A stretch of 64,000 bases of DNA from Pusillimonas sp044464525 (GCF_044464525.1 NZ_JBIQLE010000001.1:1-64000), one strand, 5' to 3'; positions 43,289 through 52,815 are shown, numbered from the stretch's first letter. Translations and numbers: made by a program. The notes: generated by a model not told the origin, from the letters alone.

Positions 43289-45514
43289 ATGAAATGGATG
43301 AAGTCCGTTCTGGTTTGGGCGGCCTCGCTCGCGTTGGCAACGATGGCCTCGGTCGCGTTCGCCGCTTCGTCCTTCTTGCCTGAATTCGCAAAGCTGCGGG
43401 ATGGCTATGGCGCTTCGGATGTTCTGGTCACCGACCGGAACGGACATTTGCTGCAACGGGTGCGCACCGACTTCAATGGTCGGCGCGGAGACTGGCTTTC
43501 GCTGGACGAGGTTTCGCCCGCGCTGATCCAGGCCGTTATTGAATCGGAGGATCGTCGTTTCTTCGTGCACAGCGGCGTCGATATTCGCGCGATTGCCGCT
43601 GCCGGATGGAGCTTGGTTTCCGGTTCGGCCAGACGCGGCGCCTCGACCCTGACCATGCAATTGGCCGGTCTCATCCAGACGGAATACCGACGACCGGAGC
43701 ATGGCCGAGGGCTGCTTCAAAAGCTACACCAGGCGATGTACGCCCAGGCGCTTGAACGACGTTGGAGCAAGCACGAGATTCTGGAGGCCTATCTGAATCT
43801 GGCGCCCTTCAGGGGGGAACTGGTCGGCGTGGATGCTTTGTCGCGTGTGTTGTTCCAGAAGCACGCCAGCGGCCTGAATGCACGTGAGTCGGCACTGGCG
43901 GCCGTCATGCTGCGGGGGCCCAATGTTCCTGTGGGCTTGCTCTCCAGCCGCGTCTGCGCCTTGCTGAATCAAACCCAATATAAGGCCGACTGCGACGACA
44001 TGAGGCTTTTCGTGACGGCGAAGCTGCGAAATGGATCGTCGCCCCGCTATGATCGGCACGAGCTGGCTCCGCATTTTTCTCGCTGGGCTGTCGCCGAGTT
44101 TGATCCCGCACCCGGCCAGGCTTTGCGCACCTCAATCGACGCCGCGTTGCAAAAGGAGGTGTTGAAAATAATCAATCGTCGCCTCCATGAACTGGTGTCC
44201 GCCAATGTACGGGATGGCGCGGTAGTAGTGTTGGATAACAAGAGCGGCGAGATATTGGCCTACGTGGGGTCTTCAGGCCGTTTTTCAGACGCTGCGTGGG
44301 TGGACCATGTAAAGTCGCTGCGCCAGGCGGGGTCTACCTTGAAGCCATTTTTGTATCAGCAGGCAATAGAGGAGCAAAGGCTGACTACAGCATCTTTGCT
44401 GGAGGATCGCCCATTGAACCTGCCCACCGGAAATGGGCTGTATATTCCCCGGAACTATGATGAAGGTTTCTCGGGTTGGGTTAGCGCACGCACTGCGCTG
44501 GCGTCGTCGCTGAACGTCCCCGCGGTGCGTGTTCTGACCATGGTGACGCCCGATGCCTTTCGTGAGCGTCTGGTGCAACTGGGGCTGCCGCTAACACATG
44601 GCGGCGACTATTACGGATACAGTTTGGCGCTGGGCAGCGCCGACATCACTTTGCTTTCGCTTACCAATGCCTACCGGGCCCTGGCCAACCTGGGCGTGTA
44701 TTCGTCCGTCAGGCTTCAGCCGGGCGAAAGTGGTGAATCAAGGCGGGTCATGGACGCGTCGGCGTCCTGGATCGTCGCAGAAGTCTTGGCCGACTCCAAC
44801 GCGCGGGCTCGCACTTTTGGGCTGGATAGCCCTCTGGTCACTCCATTCTGGACTGCTGTCAAGACGGGCACCAGCAAGGACATGCGGGATAACTGGACCA
44901 TCGGCTGGTCAAGTCGCTACACGGTGGGCGTTTGGGCCGGCAACAGCGCCGGCCAGAGTATGCGGGACGTGTCAGGAGTGGCGGGCGCCGGTCCAATTTG
45001 GCATGACGTCATGGCTTATTTGCATGCTGAAGTCAGCAGCAGGCGACCTGAATTGCCCGAAGGAGTGCGTGCCGCTGAAGTGAGTTTTGATAATGACATC
45101 GAACCGGCCCGCCTCGATTATTTCGTGGGCGATACTGCGCTGACCCAGGTTCGCAAAGTGCCCGCCGTACAAGAGCAGGCCGATTTGCAGGCGATTTACA
45201 TCGCGGCGCCGGCCGACGGTACTATCTTTGCACTGGACCCGGATATCCCGCCTGCCAACCAGCGTGTGGTGTTCAGTGCGTCCGGGCAGACACCGCGGAT
45301 GCAAGAATTATTGGCTTGGCGAATTGAGGGCGAGACAGTAGCGGGCGAACAGATGCTGTGGATGCCCAAGCCGGGCAAGCATCGGGTGGAGTTGATTGGA
45401 AAAGACGGGGAAGTGCTGGACAGCGTCACTGTCAATGTAAGGGGGGCGGCGCTGGCCCCCCCGGGGTTTGACGCGGCTTACTCGGCTTGCGTGGACACGA
45501 CGCTGTCGTGTTGA
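43289..45514 (+). CDS. pbpC: penicillin-binding protein 1C
   Basis: Bifunctional peptidoglycan synthase anchored in the inner membrane. The 741-residue protein has an N-terminal signal anchor (about 7-28), a glycosyltransferase domain with catalytic Glu87 in ESEDRRFFVHSGVD and RGASTLTMQLAGL, a transpeptidase domain with Ser349 in GSTLKPF and KTGTS at 525-529, and the C-terminal BiPBP_C domain. E. coli PBP1C has weak transpeptidase activity; here both motif sets look intact. It follows the macroglobulin gene. Its last 37 bases overlap a small convergent gene. Confidence 0.94.
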   Translation: MKWMKSVLVWAASLALATMASVAFAASSFLPEFAKLRDGYGASDVLVTDRNGHLLQRVRTDFNGRRGDWLSLDEVSPALIQAVIESEDRRFFVHSGVDIRAIAAAGWSLVSGSARRGASTLTMQLAGLIQTEYRRPEHGRGLLQKLHQAMYAQALERRWSKHEILEAYLNLAPFRGELVGVDALSRVLFQKHASGLNARESALAAVMLRGPNVPVGLLSSRVCALLNQTQYKADCDDMRLFVTAKLRNGSSPRYDRHELAPHFSRWAVAEFDPAPGQALRTSIDAALQKEVLKIINRRLHELVSANVRDGAVVVLDNKSGEILAYVGSSGRFSDAAWVDHVKSLRQAGSTLKPFLYQQAIEEQRLTTASLLEDRPLNLPTGNGLYIPRNYDEGFSGWVSARTALASSLNVPAVRVLTMVTPDAFRERLVQLGLPLTHGGDYYGYSLALGSADITLLSLTNAYRALANLGVYSSVRLQPGESGESRRVMDASASWIVAEVLADSNARARTFGLDSPLVTPFWTAVKTGTSKDMRDNWTIGWSSRYTVGVWAGNSAGQSMRDVSGVAGAGPIWHDVMAYLHAEVSSRRPELPEGVRAAEVSFDNDIEPARLDYFVGDTALTQVRKVPAVQEQADLQAIYIAAPADGTIFALDPDIPPANQRVVFSASGQTPRMQELLAWRIEGETVAGEQMLWMPKPGKHRVELIGKDGEVLDSVTVNVRGAALAPPGFDAAYSACVDTTLSC

Positions 45515-45651
45515 TGCACGCCTTTCACACCATGCATCATGACTGCGCCGAAGACAACCAGCCAAGCCAGCGTGATGGCGCCGGTGACCAAGCCCGCCGA
45601 GAAACGGGGCTTGTTTGAAGTACTGTCGTTGGTGTGTTTGGTATCAGACAC
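45478..45651 (-). CDS. small single-span membrane protein, unknown function
   Basis: 57-residue protein from GTG 45651, with GGAG 9 bases upstream on the minus strand. It has a polar N-terminus (SDTKHTNDSTSNKPR), one hydrophobic segment at about residues 18-38 (SAGLVTGAITLAWLVVFGAV), and a His-rich tail (MMHGVKGVHQHDSVV). It overlaps the 3' end of pbpC in antisense. Coherent composition plus a ribosome binding site argue for a real gene, but no family is recognised. Confidence 0.6.
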   Translation of the reverse strand: MSDTKHTNDSTSNKPRFSAGLVTGAITLAWLVVFGAVMMHGVKGVHQHDSVVSTQAE

Positions 45652-45823
45652 GAATTGGTCTCCGCTGCAAAGAAAGAAAGGATTCTGCGATAAAGGCCGG
45701 GCGCTATGACTCCGGGGTAACGTATTCTTGTAATTGAACCATAAATTGACAATTGTTGGCGCGCCCTCGCTGGGCTTCCTGTTAGAATTTTAATGTTGTA
45801 ACAACCACAAGAAGGGGCATCAC

Positions 45824-46429
45824 ATGAACGCAGTACGTACGTTGGGTCGAATCCTGTTGCCGGCGAGCCTGGTTTTTCTGGCTGCGTGCCAGACTATGCC
45901 CGGCACGCAGACCACCGAAGCCACCCCGGAGGCCCCGGCTGAAACCTCGATGCAGGCCAGCGGCCAGGGCGCGCCGGTGGCGGTATTTCTTGCCGACACG
46001 GTCAACCAGCAGGGCTGGACGCCCGTACAGATTCAGTCCGGCACCTTATATGTCAATCCCCAGCCAGTCGTCACGCGAGACGACCTAGTTGGTGTCCAGG
46101 CTGGTACAAGCCAAGACGGCAATGGCTTGCTTGCTCTGGCGCTCAACAACATGGGCCAGAAAAAGATTACGGACATCACCACCCAGAACCCCAATAAACG
46201 GCTGGCGCTAGTGGTGGGTCGCACCATGCTTGCCGCACCCAGCTTCACGACACCGGTCGACACTGACCAACTCGTATTTGCCGTAGGCACGGAACAAAAT
46301 GCCACGGCTGCTGCACGAGCCATCGCGGGCGTCGATGAAAACGGCAACCCGATTGAGGCGCCGGCCGGCGAAGAGGGTGGCCAGGTTGGCGGCCAGGCGC
46401 CTGCCGATTCTGCACCAGCTGGCAACTGA
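45824..46429 (+). CDS. lipoprotein of unknown function
   Basis: 201-residue predicted lipoprotein. The signal peptide ends with lipobox LAAC (Cys at residue 24), followed by a Thr/Glu/Ala/Pro-rich linker (about 25-55). The globular part (VAVFLADTVNQQGWTPVQI and after) is followed by a Gly/Ala/Pro-rich tail (GEEGGQVGGQAPADSAPAGN). No family recognised. It stands alone and is followed by a perfect hairpin. ATG preceded by AGAAGGGG. Confidence 0.7.
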   Translation: MNAVRTLGRILLPASLVFLAACQTMPGTQTTEATPEAPAETSMQASGQGAPVAVFLADTVNQQGWTPVQIQSGTLYVNPQPVVTRDDLVGVQAGTSQDGNGLLALALNNMGQKKITDITTQNPNKRLALVVGRTMLAAPSFTTPVDTDQLVFAVGTEQNATAAARAIAGVDENGNPIEAPAGEEGGQVGGQAPADSAPAGN

Positions 46430-46437
46430 AGTTGCAA

Positions 46438-46467
46438 GGTGTCCTCGCTCTATGCGGCGAGGACACC
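46438..46467 (+). terminator. hairpin after the lipoprotein gene
   Basis: A perfect 11-base stem (GGTGTCCTCGC with its complement) and an 8-base loop, 8 bases after the stop, followed after a gap by TCTCTTTTC. Likely terminator, with no contiguous T-run. Confidence 0.6.
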
Positions 46468-46535
46468 GGCTGATCTCTTTTCGGAGCTACACTCCATGAG
46501 CCGGTATTTGCCGCGGCCTCATGGAGTGTTTTCTT

Positions 46536-47015
46536 ATGGGCAATGAATACAAGGCAGTTCACGAAATAGTAAATGAGGCTTCGCCTCCGGTCAGGGTTCC
46601 GGTGGATGGAAGCATGCCTCAGGTTCTGATGCTGGGATTCAAGTTTTTGGCTTGGCTCAATGGCATGGGCGTATTGCTGATCGTCTTGTGTGCGCTCAGT
46701 GTCATACCTACCGAGGTTCCTTCTTATTTGCTGCGCATGCCGCTTGTCGCCTTCCTGTGCGGGCTCGCCTTGGCCGGGCTTGGCTTGTTATGGGTATATA
46801 TGGTGCAAGCCAGCCTGGTTTTGCGGCCGCGGGGGCGCCGTCGCCATCATTGGATTCCCGTTATTTGCGTGCTGGCATGCTACTGCGCCAGCATGGTGAT
46901 CTTCGCGGTGGGTTGCTGGCTGCTTGTCAGCATGGGCAGCCTTGTTTCAGATGGCTGGTCGCATAATTTTGGCTGGAATGGCTTGTTGGCCGACCCTTCG
47001 CCGCTTTTCGACTAG
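46536..47015 (+). CDS. integral membrane protein, unknown function
   Basis: 159-residue protein with about three or four hydrophobic segments (LAWLNGMGVLLIVLCALSVI, MPLVAFLCGLALAGLGLLWV, WIPVICVLACYCASMVIFAV) and a basic loop (LRPRGRRRHHW) between them. I start at ATG 46536, 9 bases after GGAG; an in-frame ATG at 46521 contains that GGAG. No family recognised. It lies between the lipoprotein and pyrB, with no obvious functional tie to either. Confidence 0.6.
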   Translation: MGNEYKAVHEIVNEASPPVRVPVDGSMPQVLMLGFKFLAWLNGMGVLLIVLCALSVIPTEVPSYLLRMPLVAFLCGLALAGLGLLWVYMVQASLVLRPRGRRRHHWIPVICVLACYCASMVIFAVGCWLLVSMGSLVSDGWSHNFGWNGLLADPSPLFD

Positions 47016-47088
47016 CCAGTTGCAAGAACGCGACGCAGCTTGCGCGCCCGCACTATTTTCTCCAAAAAAACATGCTTCTTGGCTCTGC

Positions 47089-47118
47089 CTGACATAAAAT
47101 ATGCGCAAAGCGTATATT
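47089..47118 (+). promoter_or_regulatory. predicted promoter of the pyrB-type gene
   Basis: CTGACA at 47089-47094 and TATATT at 47113-47118 with an 18-base spacer. Transcription would start near 47125, leaving almost no leader before the ATG at 47127 or 47139. Confidence 0.5.
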
Positions 47119-47120
47119 TT
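47096..47120 (+). promoter_or_regulatory. 25-base palindrome inside the pyrB promoter (candidate operator)
   Basis: AAAATATGCGC, AAA spacer, GCGTATATTTT: 11-base arms with a single mismatch, overlapping the predicted -10 box. A related sequence (17 of 20 positions) occurs within the gene at 47342-47361. The encoded protein carries its own helix-turn-helix-like N-terminus, so autoregulation is possible. Confidence 0.6.
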
Positions 47121-47138
47121 TATTCAATGGGGCGCGCC

Positions 47139-48431
47139 ATGTCTGTATCACAACAAGTCTTTCTGCGCGACGCAATGCGTCGACTCAACCTGACCCGCGA
47201 TGTATTCGCGGCACGCATAGGCGTCAAGCGCCGCGCATTGGATACCTGGCTGCTGCCCGAAAGTTCGCAAGAGGCGCGCAGCATGCCCGAAGTCGTTACT
47301 CGTTTCGTCACCGAAATTGTTGAAAACGAAGCCTTGCTGCAAAAATACGCGCAAAGCGCACAGTCCGGGCCACTGCGGGATCGCGTCTCATATAACGGAA
47401 AGCATCAACTGCTGTCGGTAGACCAGTTTTCCCGTGAGTCGGTCGAAGAATTTTTCCGTATCGCCGACCAGATGCAACCCATCGCCAGGCGGCAGAAAGT
47501 GTCCCGCGTGCTCGAGGGCGCTGTGCTGGGCAATTTGTTTTTCGAGGCAAGCACCCGCACCCGCGTAAGCTTTGGAGCCGCGTTTTGCCGTTTGGGCGGT
47601 TCAGTGTGCGACACGACGGGGTTTACGTTTTCGTCGATGGCAAAGGGCGAATCCATTTACGACACCAGCCGCGTCATGAGCGGATACGTCGACGCCCTGG
47701 TCATCCGCCATCCCGAGCAAGGCTCAGTGGCAGAGTTTGCCGACGCGACCAACATACCGGTCATCAACGGAGGCGACGGCCCCGGCGAGCACCCCAGCCA
47801 GGCCCTGCTCGACCTTTACACGATACTGACCGAGTTCTCGCGCCTGGATAAATTGCTGGACGGGTCCCACATTGCCTTGGTGGGCGATCTGAAATACGGC
47901 CGCACTGTGCATTCTCTGATCAAGCTGCTTTCGCTGTATCGCGACCTCAAATTCACACTGGTGGCGCCCAAAGGGCTCGAGATGCCCGACTACATCCTAG
48001 AGCAGGCCGGAAACAGAGGCCATGTCATCGAACAGACCACCTCGTTGGAACAGGGGCTCTCCGGAGCCGACGTAATCTACGCGACCCGGGTGCAGAAAGA
48101 ACGCTTCTCGGACGAACAGCTGGAAGGCTATACGGCAGACTTTCAGGTCAACAAGGCCGTCATCGAAGCCTGCGGTCGCACCGACGCCATCATCATGCAT
48201 CCCTTGCCCCGAGACAGCCGCGAAGGAGCGCACGACCTTAGCGTCGATCTGAACCACGATCCGCGCCTGGCTATTTTTCGCCAGGCCGACAACGGCATAC
48301 CGGTACGGATGGCCATATTTGCCGTGCTGCTGGGGGTCGAAGGATTGGTCCAGCATTCGCTGCGCGACGTCACGTGGAGCCCGCCGTCGCATATTGGGCC
48401 GGACGACAGCGTGTTCCACGGCATCGATTAA
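47139..48431 (+). CDS. pyrB: aspartate carbamoyltransferase with N-terminal DNA-binding-like domain
   Basis: Catalyses carbamoyl phosphate plus aspartate to carbamoyl aspartate in pyrimidine synthesis. The 430-residue product is about 100 residues longer than the E. coli catalytic chain. The catalytic part is complete: STRTR (138-142), VGDLKYGRTVHSL, HPLPRDS. The extra N-terminus (about residues 5-75: FLRDAMRRLNLTRDVFAARI, then GVKRRALDTWLLPES) looks like an XRE-type helix-turn-helix. Long ATCases like this occur in related betaproteobacteria as far as I recall. An alternative start is ATG 47127 (4 residues more). There is no pyrI or pyrC neighbour. A palindrome overlaps its promoter. Confidence 0.88.
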   Translation: MSVSQQVFLRDAMRRLNLTRDVFAARIGVKRRALDTWLLPESSQEARSMPEVVTRFVTEIVENEALLQKYAQSAQSGPLRDRVSYNGKHQLLSVDQFSRESVEEFFRIADQMQPIARRQKVSRVLEGAVLGNLFFEASTRTRVSFGAAFCRLGGSVCDTTGFTFSSMAKGESIYDTSRVMSGYVDALVIRHPEQGSVAEFADATNIPVINGGDGPGEHPSQALLDLYTILTEFSRLDKLLDGSHIALVGDLKYGRTVHSLIKLLSLYRDLKFTLVAPKGLEMPDYILEQAGNRGHVIEQTTSLEQGLSGADVIYATRVQKERFSDEQLEGYTADFQVNKAVIEACGRTDAIIMHPLPRDSREGAHDLSVDLNHDPRLAIFRQADNGIPVRMAIFAVLLGVEGLVQHSLRDVTWSPPSHIGPDDSVFHGID

Positions 48432-48478
48432 GGTTTGCCACCGGGCTTTCAATGCCCGATGGCAGGCTTTGGCGAAGC

Positions 48479-49381
48479 TCAACCCATTTTCTTTTCGCCG
48501 CCCAGGGCATCGACCAGGCTGTCCAGAAGCCGGGAGAGCTCTCCGGACATCAAGGCCAGGTCTGAATCAAGCTGATCGGCTTCGTTGCGCGCGGTCAGAT
48601 CTTGGTTTTCCTTAAGTACGTCCAGCGGAGCGACGCGCTTGATGTCCAGGTTGTCAGTCAATACAAACGACACCCGGTCGGCCCATGTCAGCGCCAGCCT
48701 CGTACACTGCTTGCCGTTCTGCACATGCTTGCGCACATCTTCGATGTCTATGCTTTGGCGTAGATAGCGTACTGCCGCCCGGCTTTCGCTGGTGGAGCGC
48801 AGCTCGGTGTCCTGGTCGACCGAAAAGCCGGCGGGGGGCTCGTCCTGGATCAGCCAGTTTGTCATGCTGCTTGCGGGCGATTGTTCCACATATAGCTGCA
48901 AGACCGGAAACGGGTCTATGGCCTTGGCCAGCATTCCCAAGACCTCGTCGCTTTTGGCGGCCGCGGCCGCGTCCACGACAAGCCAGCGATTGTTCGTGTC
49001 GATCCATACTCGAGTGTCGCGATAGACGCTGAATGCCTTGGGCAGAAGCTCGTCCGTGACCTGCTCTTTGAGCTCTTTCATCTGCCTGCGGCCAGGCTTG
49101 AAGCCTTGCTGCTCTTCGATTTCCAGGGCTTTGGCGCGGGTAACCTGGTTGATCACCGTGGCGGGCAGCAGCTTTTTCTCGGTGCGCAGGCTCAGGAAGA
49201 TATTTCCTTGCAAGGCATATGCAAGGCCTGAGCCTTCGAATGGCGGCACCCAGCCCAGGTTCTGCATCTCGAGGCTGTTGCCGGGCCGATAGGCATGTTT
49301 TTCAAGAGCGGATTCCAGAGCGTTCAGCGAAATGGACCATGAGGGGGCGAGACGGAATACTTTGAGATTTTTGAACCACAT
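48479..49381 (-). CDS. rdgC: recombination-associated protein RdgC
   Basis: DNA-binding ring protein that restrains RecA-mediated strand exchange; it forms a dimeric ring around duplex DNA. The 300-residue product has the family length and N-terminus (MWFKNLKVFRLAPSWSISLN), WVPPFEGSGLAYALQG, and KELKEQVTDELLPKAF. It converges with pyrB (47 bases between stops). Placement near recA fits its role, though they are separated by a decayed 750-base stretch. Confidence 0.94.
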   Translation of the reverse strand: MWFKNLKVFRLAPSWSISLNALESALEKHAYRPGNSLEMQNLGWVPPFEGSGLAYALQGNIFLSLRTEKKLLPATVINQVTRAKALEIEEQQGFKPGRRQMKELKEQVTDELLPKAFSVYRDTRVWIDTNNRWLVVDAAAAAKSDEVLGMLAKAIDPFPVLQLYVEQSPASSMTNWLIQDEPPAGFSVDQDTELRSTSESRAAVRYLRQSIDIEDVRKHVQNGKQCTRLALTWADRVSFVLTDNLDIKRVAPLDVLKENQDLTARNEADQLDSDLALMSGELSRLLDSLVDALGGEKKMG

Positions 49382-49534
49382 TATTGATGCAACTTTTCAT
49401 AGCGGCGAGGCTCGCACACTGCTGGACCGAACGGTGCACTTGAAGTGACTGCGTGGGCCGGCGGTGCAGCGAAACTTGCGAGGTGAGACGGACCGTCGAT
49501 TGTAGGGTGTTTTTGGGCTGGAGCCCGCTTGGTG

Positions 49535-49567
49535 AAAAAAAAGGCCCGGATGCATGTGCACCGGGCC
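49535..49567 (-). terminator. intrinsic terminator (minus strand), apparently orphaned
   Basis: GGCCCGG (49543-49549) and CCGGGCC (49561-49567) form a stem followed, on the minus strand, by eight T. It would end a transcript coming from the recA side, but no intact gene feeds it. Confidence 0.7.
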
Positions 49568-49840
49568 GATATAACACATCGGCGTGCGCATACTACAGTT
49601 CGCGGGGCGCGCAGTGCCGATGAGATAGGAGTATGAGGCGGGTGGGCGTAGCCCCAAAGGGGCCGTGGCTCCCGCTGAATACTTTCTATGCGTTTGATTG
49701 TAGGAAATAGACCTGACGTGGGCCTGAAAGAAGCTTCGAGTCCGGAGAGCGCGAAATGCTTGGCCTTTAATCGTCGGCGCCTGGATCAAGCCCTTGCACG
49801 CGTTGCCCAACCGAGCCGGCGGCCGTTAAAATGAGCATTG

Positions 49841-49920
49841 GCAGCGTTGCCGTCGCGGCGCAGTGAACGAGAAAGTCCATCAGCAAGAATACTATCGTCT
49901 TCGGCCATCAAAATTGGCCT
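49841..49920 (-). pseudogene. response-regulator receiver fragment
   Basis: Minus-strand reading ILMAEDDSILADGLSRSLRR followed by DGNA matches the first strand, acidic pocket and first helix of OmpR-type (QseB/PmrA-like) response regulators. The usual initiator ATG-CGC is replaced by AGG-CCA, and the phosphorylated Asp strand and everything after are missing. Confidence 0.65.
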
Positions 49921-50017
49921 AAGTGTTGATTGCGCTATGGGTTGCCTGGGCAATTCCAAATCCTGACACTCGACACGCTGCTTGCCATTACGGTTTAATA
50001 CGGCATTTTCTAGATAT

Positions 50018-50033
50018 CTGTATTTATATACAG
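50018..50033 (+). promoter_or_regulatory. LexA-binding SOS box of recA
   Basis: CTGT, 8 AT-rich bases, ACAG: a match to the proteobacterial LexA consensus (CTGTATTTATATACAG). It abuts a TATAAT -10 element at 50034-50039, so LexA would block RNA polymerase directly. Confidence 0.88.
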
Positions 50034-50039
50034 TATAAT
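50034..50039 (+). promoter_or_regulatory. -10 element of the recA promoter
   Basis: A perfect TATAAT directly after the SOS box and about 100 bases before the recA start. No strong -35 hexamer is visible at the usual spacing. Confidence 0.6.
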
Positions 50040-50140
50040 TTGATGCCATAATCGCTCTGAACGTGCTCTGTGCCAGCGGCTTCAAGCTGGTTCAAGCCTG
50101 TTCAATACCAAATTTTCGTTATCTTAGCCAAGGGATCCGT

Positions 50141-51214
<1,074 letters not shown>

Positions 51215-51283
51215 TCTTTTCTAGTTGCGGCAACCGCCTTCCCATAGCCAGGCTTAGGGCGGCGGCCGCATCATTTTTCTGCC

Positions 51284-51793
51284 ATGGCCCCATTCGACGA
51301 TAGCGATTTCGAGCAACTCGTTCCCAAGCCCAAGCGACAAGGGCCTTCGCTCAAGGCCAGGGCCGTGGCCATTCTTTCGCGCCGCGAGCATTCCCGGGTA
51401 GAGCTGGCCCGCAAGCTGGCCCCTCACGCCGACCCTGACGACACTACTCAGTTGCAAAAAGTGCTTGATGAGCTCGAGCGCGACAACTGGCTTTCAAACG
51501 AGCGTTTTGCACAAAGCCTGGTGCACCGAAGGGCGGGCGGCAGGGGCGCCGCGCTGGTGCTGCAGGAACTACGCCGGCACGGTCTGGCCGACGAACAACT
51601 TGCCGATATCCGTCAACAGCTGCAAAGCACCGAAATCCAGCGGGCTACCGAAGCCTGGCAGAAAAAGTTCGGCCGGCCGCCTGTCGACGCCAAAGATCAT
51701 GCCCGCCAGCTTCGGTTTTTGGCTTCACGCGGGTTTTCCTCGCAGTGTCTTCGTCAAATTCTGGCCCAATACAACGAACACGAAGACAAGTAG
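51284..51793 (+). CDS. recX: regulatory protein RecX
   Basis: Inhibitor of RecA filament growth. The 169-residue helical protein has the RecX repeats (ARAVAILSRREHSRVELARK, then DELERDNWLSNERFAQSLVH, and LRFLASRGFSSQCLRQIL). Directly downstream of recA and probably partly cotranscribed, as in most proteobacteria. It converges with metR, only 7 bases separating the ends. Confidence 0.92.
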   Translation: MAPFDDSDFEQLVPKPKRQGPSLKARAVAILSRREHSRVELARKLAPHADPDDTTQLQKVLDELERDNWLSNERFAQSLVHRRAGGRGAALVLQELRRHGLADEQLADIRQQLQSTEIQRATEAWQKKFGRPPVDAKDHARQLRFLASRGFSSQCLRQILAQYNEHEDK

Positions 51794-51800
51794 CCGTCCG

Positions 51801-52739
51801 TTAGGCATTTGAAGCTTTATTACCGCGCACTGTCTTGATGCCGCTTAAGTTCTTGAAGCAGATTTCGTGTGCTTTCTCGATAAAGGCTTTCAGGTAGTGC
51901 GTGTCAGCATCTTCAGTGCGTACGGCCGCATATAGCGTGCGCCATACGCCATGTTCGCCCAAGTGACAAACCCGTAGCCACCCTTGCCCCAAGTATTCAG
52001 TGAGCGCCCAGTTGGGCAGGGCGGCGACTCCGCGCTGGCTGGCCACCAACTGAGCGATAACCGGTGTCAGTTCGGCTGTGCGCAAAGCTGCCGGCTCGAC
52101 CCCGGCAGGGTCAAGAAATGCCGTAAAAACATCAAGCCGCTGCTTTTCGACGGGGTAGGTGATAAGCACCTGGTCTTCAAGCTGCTGCGGTTCAATGTAG
52201 CGATATTGCCCCAGCGGGTTGGCCGAAGCCACCGCCAGCACCAGCTCGTAGCGAAACAAGGGCAGGTAGCGTACCGCGTCGAGCTCTTGAGGGTCGGAGG
52301 TAATGACTACATCGAGATCGCCGCGCACCAGGGCGGGCAAGGGCGCGAACGAAAAGGCAGCCGAAAGATCAAGCGTGACATCCGGCCACTCTTGCCTGAA
52401 GGCGTCCATCGCGGGCATCAACCACTGAAAGCACGAGTGGCACTCGATAGCCAGGTGCAAGCGCCCCGTGCGGCCCGCGGCCAGCCGTTGAAGCTCGCGC
52501 TCGGTGGCCTTGAGACGAGGCAATACTTCGTCGGCCAGCGACAGCACGCGCAACCCCGCTGTGGTAAGCCTTGCGGGGCGGGTGCGTCGGTTCAGCAACG
52601 GCGTCTTGAGCCGTGTTTCAAGATCGCGAACCTGATGCGAAAGCGCCGACTGCGTTACATAAAGCCTTTCGGCGGCTTCTTGCAGGCTGCCGGCCTCGTG
52701 AATGGCGGCGATAGTTTCAAGATGGCGGATTTCCAGCAT
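51801..52739 (-). CDS. metR: LysR-family regulator MetR
   Basis: Homocysteine-responsive activator of methionine genes. The 312-residue protein has an N-terminal winged HTH (LEIRHLETIAAIHEAGSLQE, then AAERLYVTQSALSHQVRDLE) and an effector domain (IECHSCFQWLMPAMDAFRQE) typical of MetR. Divergent from metE with a 206-base shared control region containing TGAG-ATTTA-CTCA. The assignment rests on both protein features and this metR/metE arrangement. Confidence 0.92.
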   Translation of the reverse strand: MLEIRHLETIAAIHEAGSLQEAAERLYVTQSALSHQVRDLETRLKTPLLNRRTRPARLTTAGLRVLSLADEVLPRLKATERELQRLAAGRTGRLHLAIECHSCFQWLMPAMDAFRQEWPDVTLDLSAAFSFAPLPALVRGDLDVVITSDPQELDAVRYLPLFRYELVLAVASANPLGQYRYIEPQQLEDQVLITYPVEKQRLDVFTAFLDPAGVEPAALRTAELTPVIAQLVASQRGVAALPNWALTEYLGQGWLRVCHLGEHGVWRTLYAAVRTEDADTHYLKAFIEKAHEICFKNLSGIKTVRGNKASNA

Positions 52740-52802
52740 GATTGTTTCCGGAGCATTGACGCCCCGAAGCTACTTCGGGGGCGAGGCGCCAAGTCTTTAG
52801 TA

Positions 52803-52815
52803 TGAGATTTACTCA
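52803..52815 (+). promoter_or_regulatory. candidate MetR-binding palindrome in the metR-metE region
   Basis: TGAG-N5-CTCA, a dyad close to the TGAA-N5-TTCA consensus known for MetR, 64 bases upstream of metR's start and 131 bases before metE. It could serve both promoters. Confidence 0.45.

Larger units (their letters stand above)
49382..50017. other. decayed intergenic stretch between rdgC and recA
   Basis: No intact gene in over 600 bases. It holds a minus-strand intrinsic terminator (49535-49567) and a response-regulator start fragment (49841-49920). The likely reading is that a minus-strand two-component operon was deleted here, leaving its first 25 codons and its terminator. Confidence 0.5.

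Noticed and set aside
49397..49810. 137-codon minus-strand frame between rdgC and recA
   Set aside because: It crosses the terminator hairpin, has a low-complexity composition and no start signal; regarded as decayed DNA.
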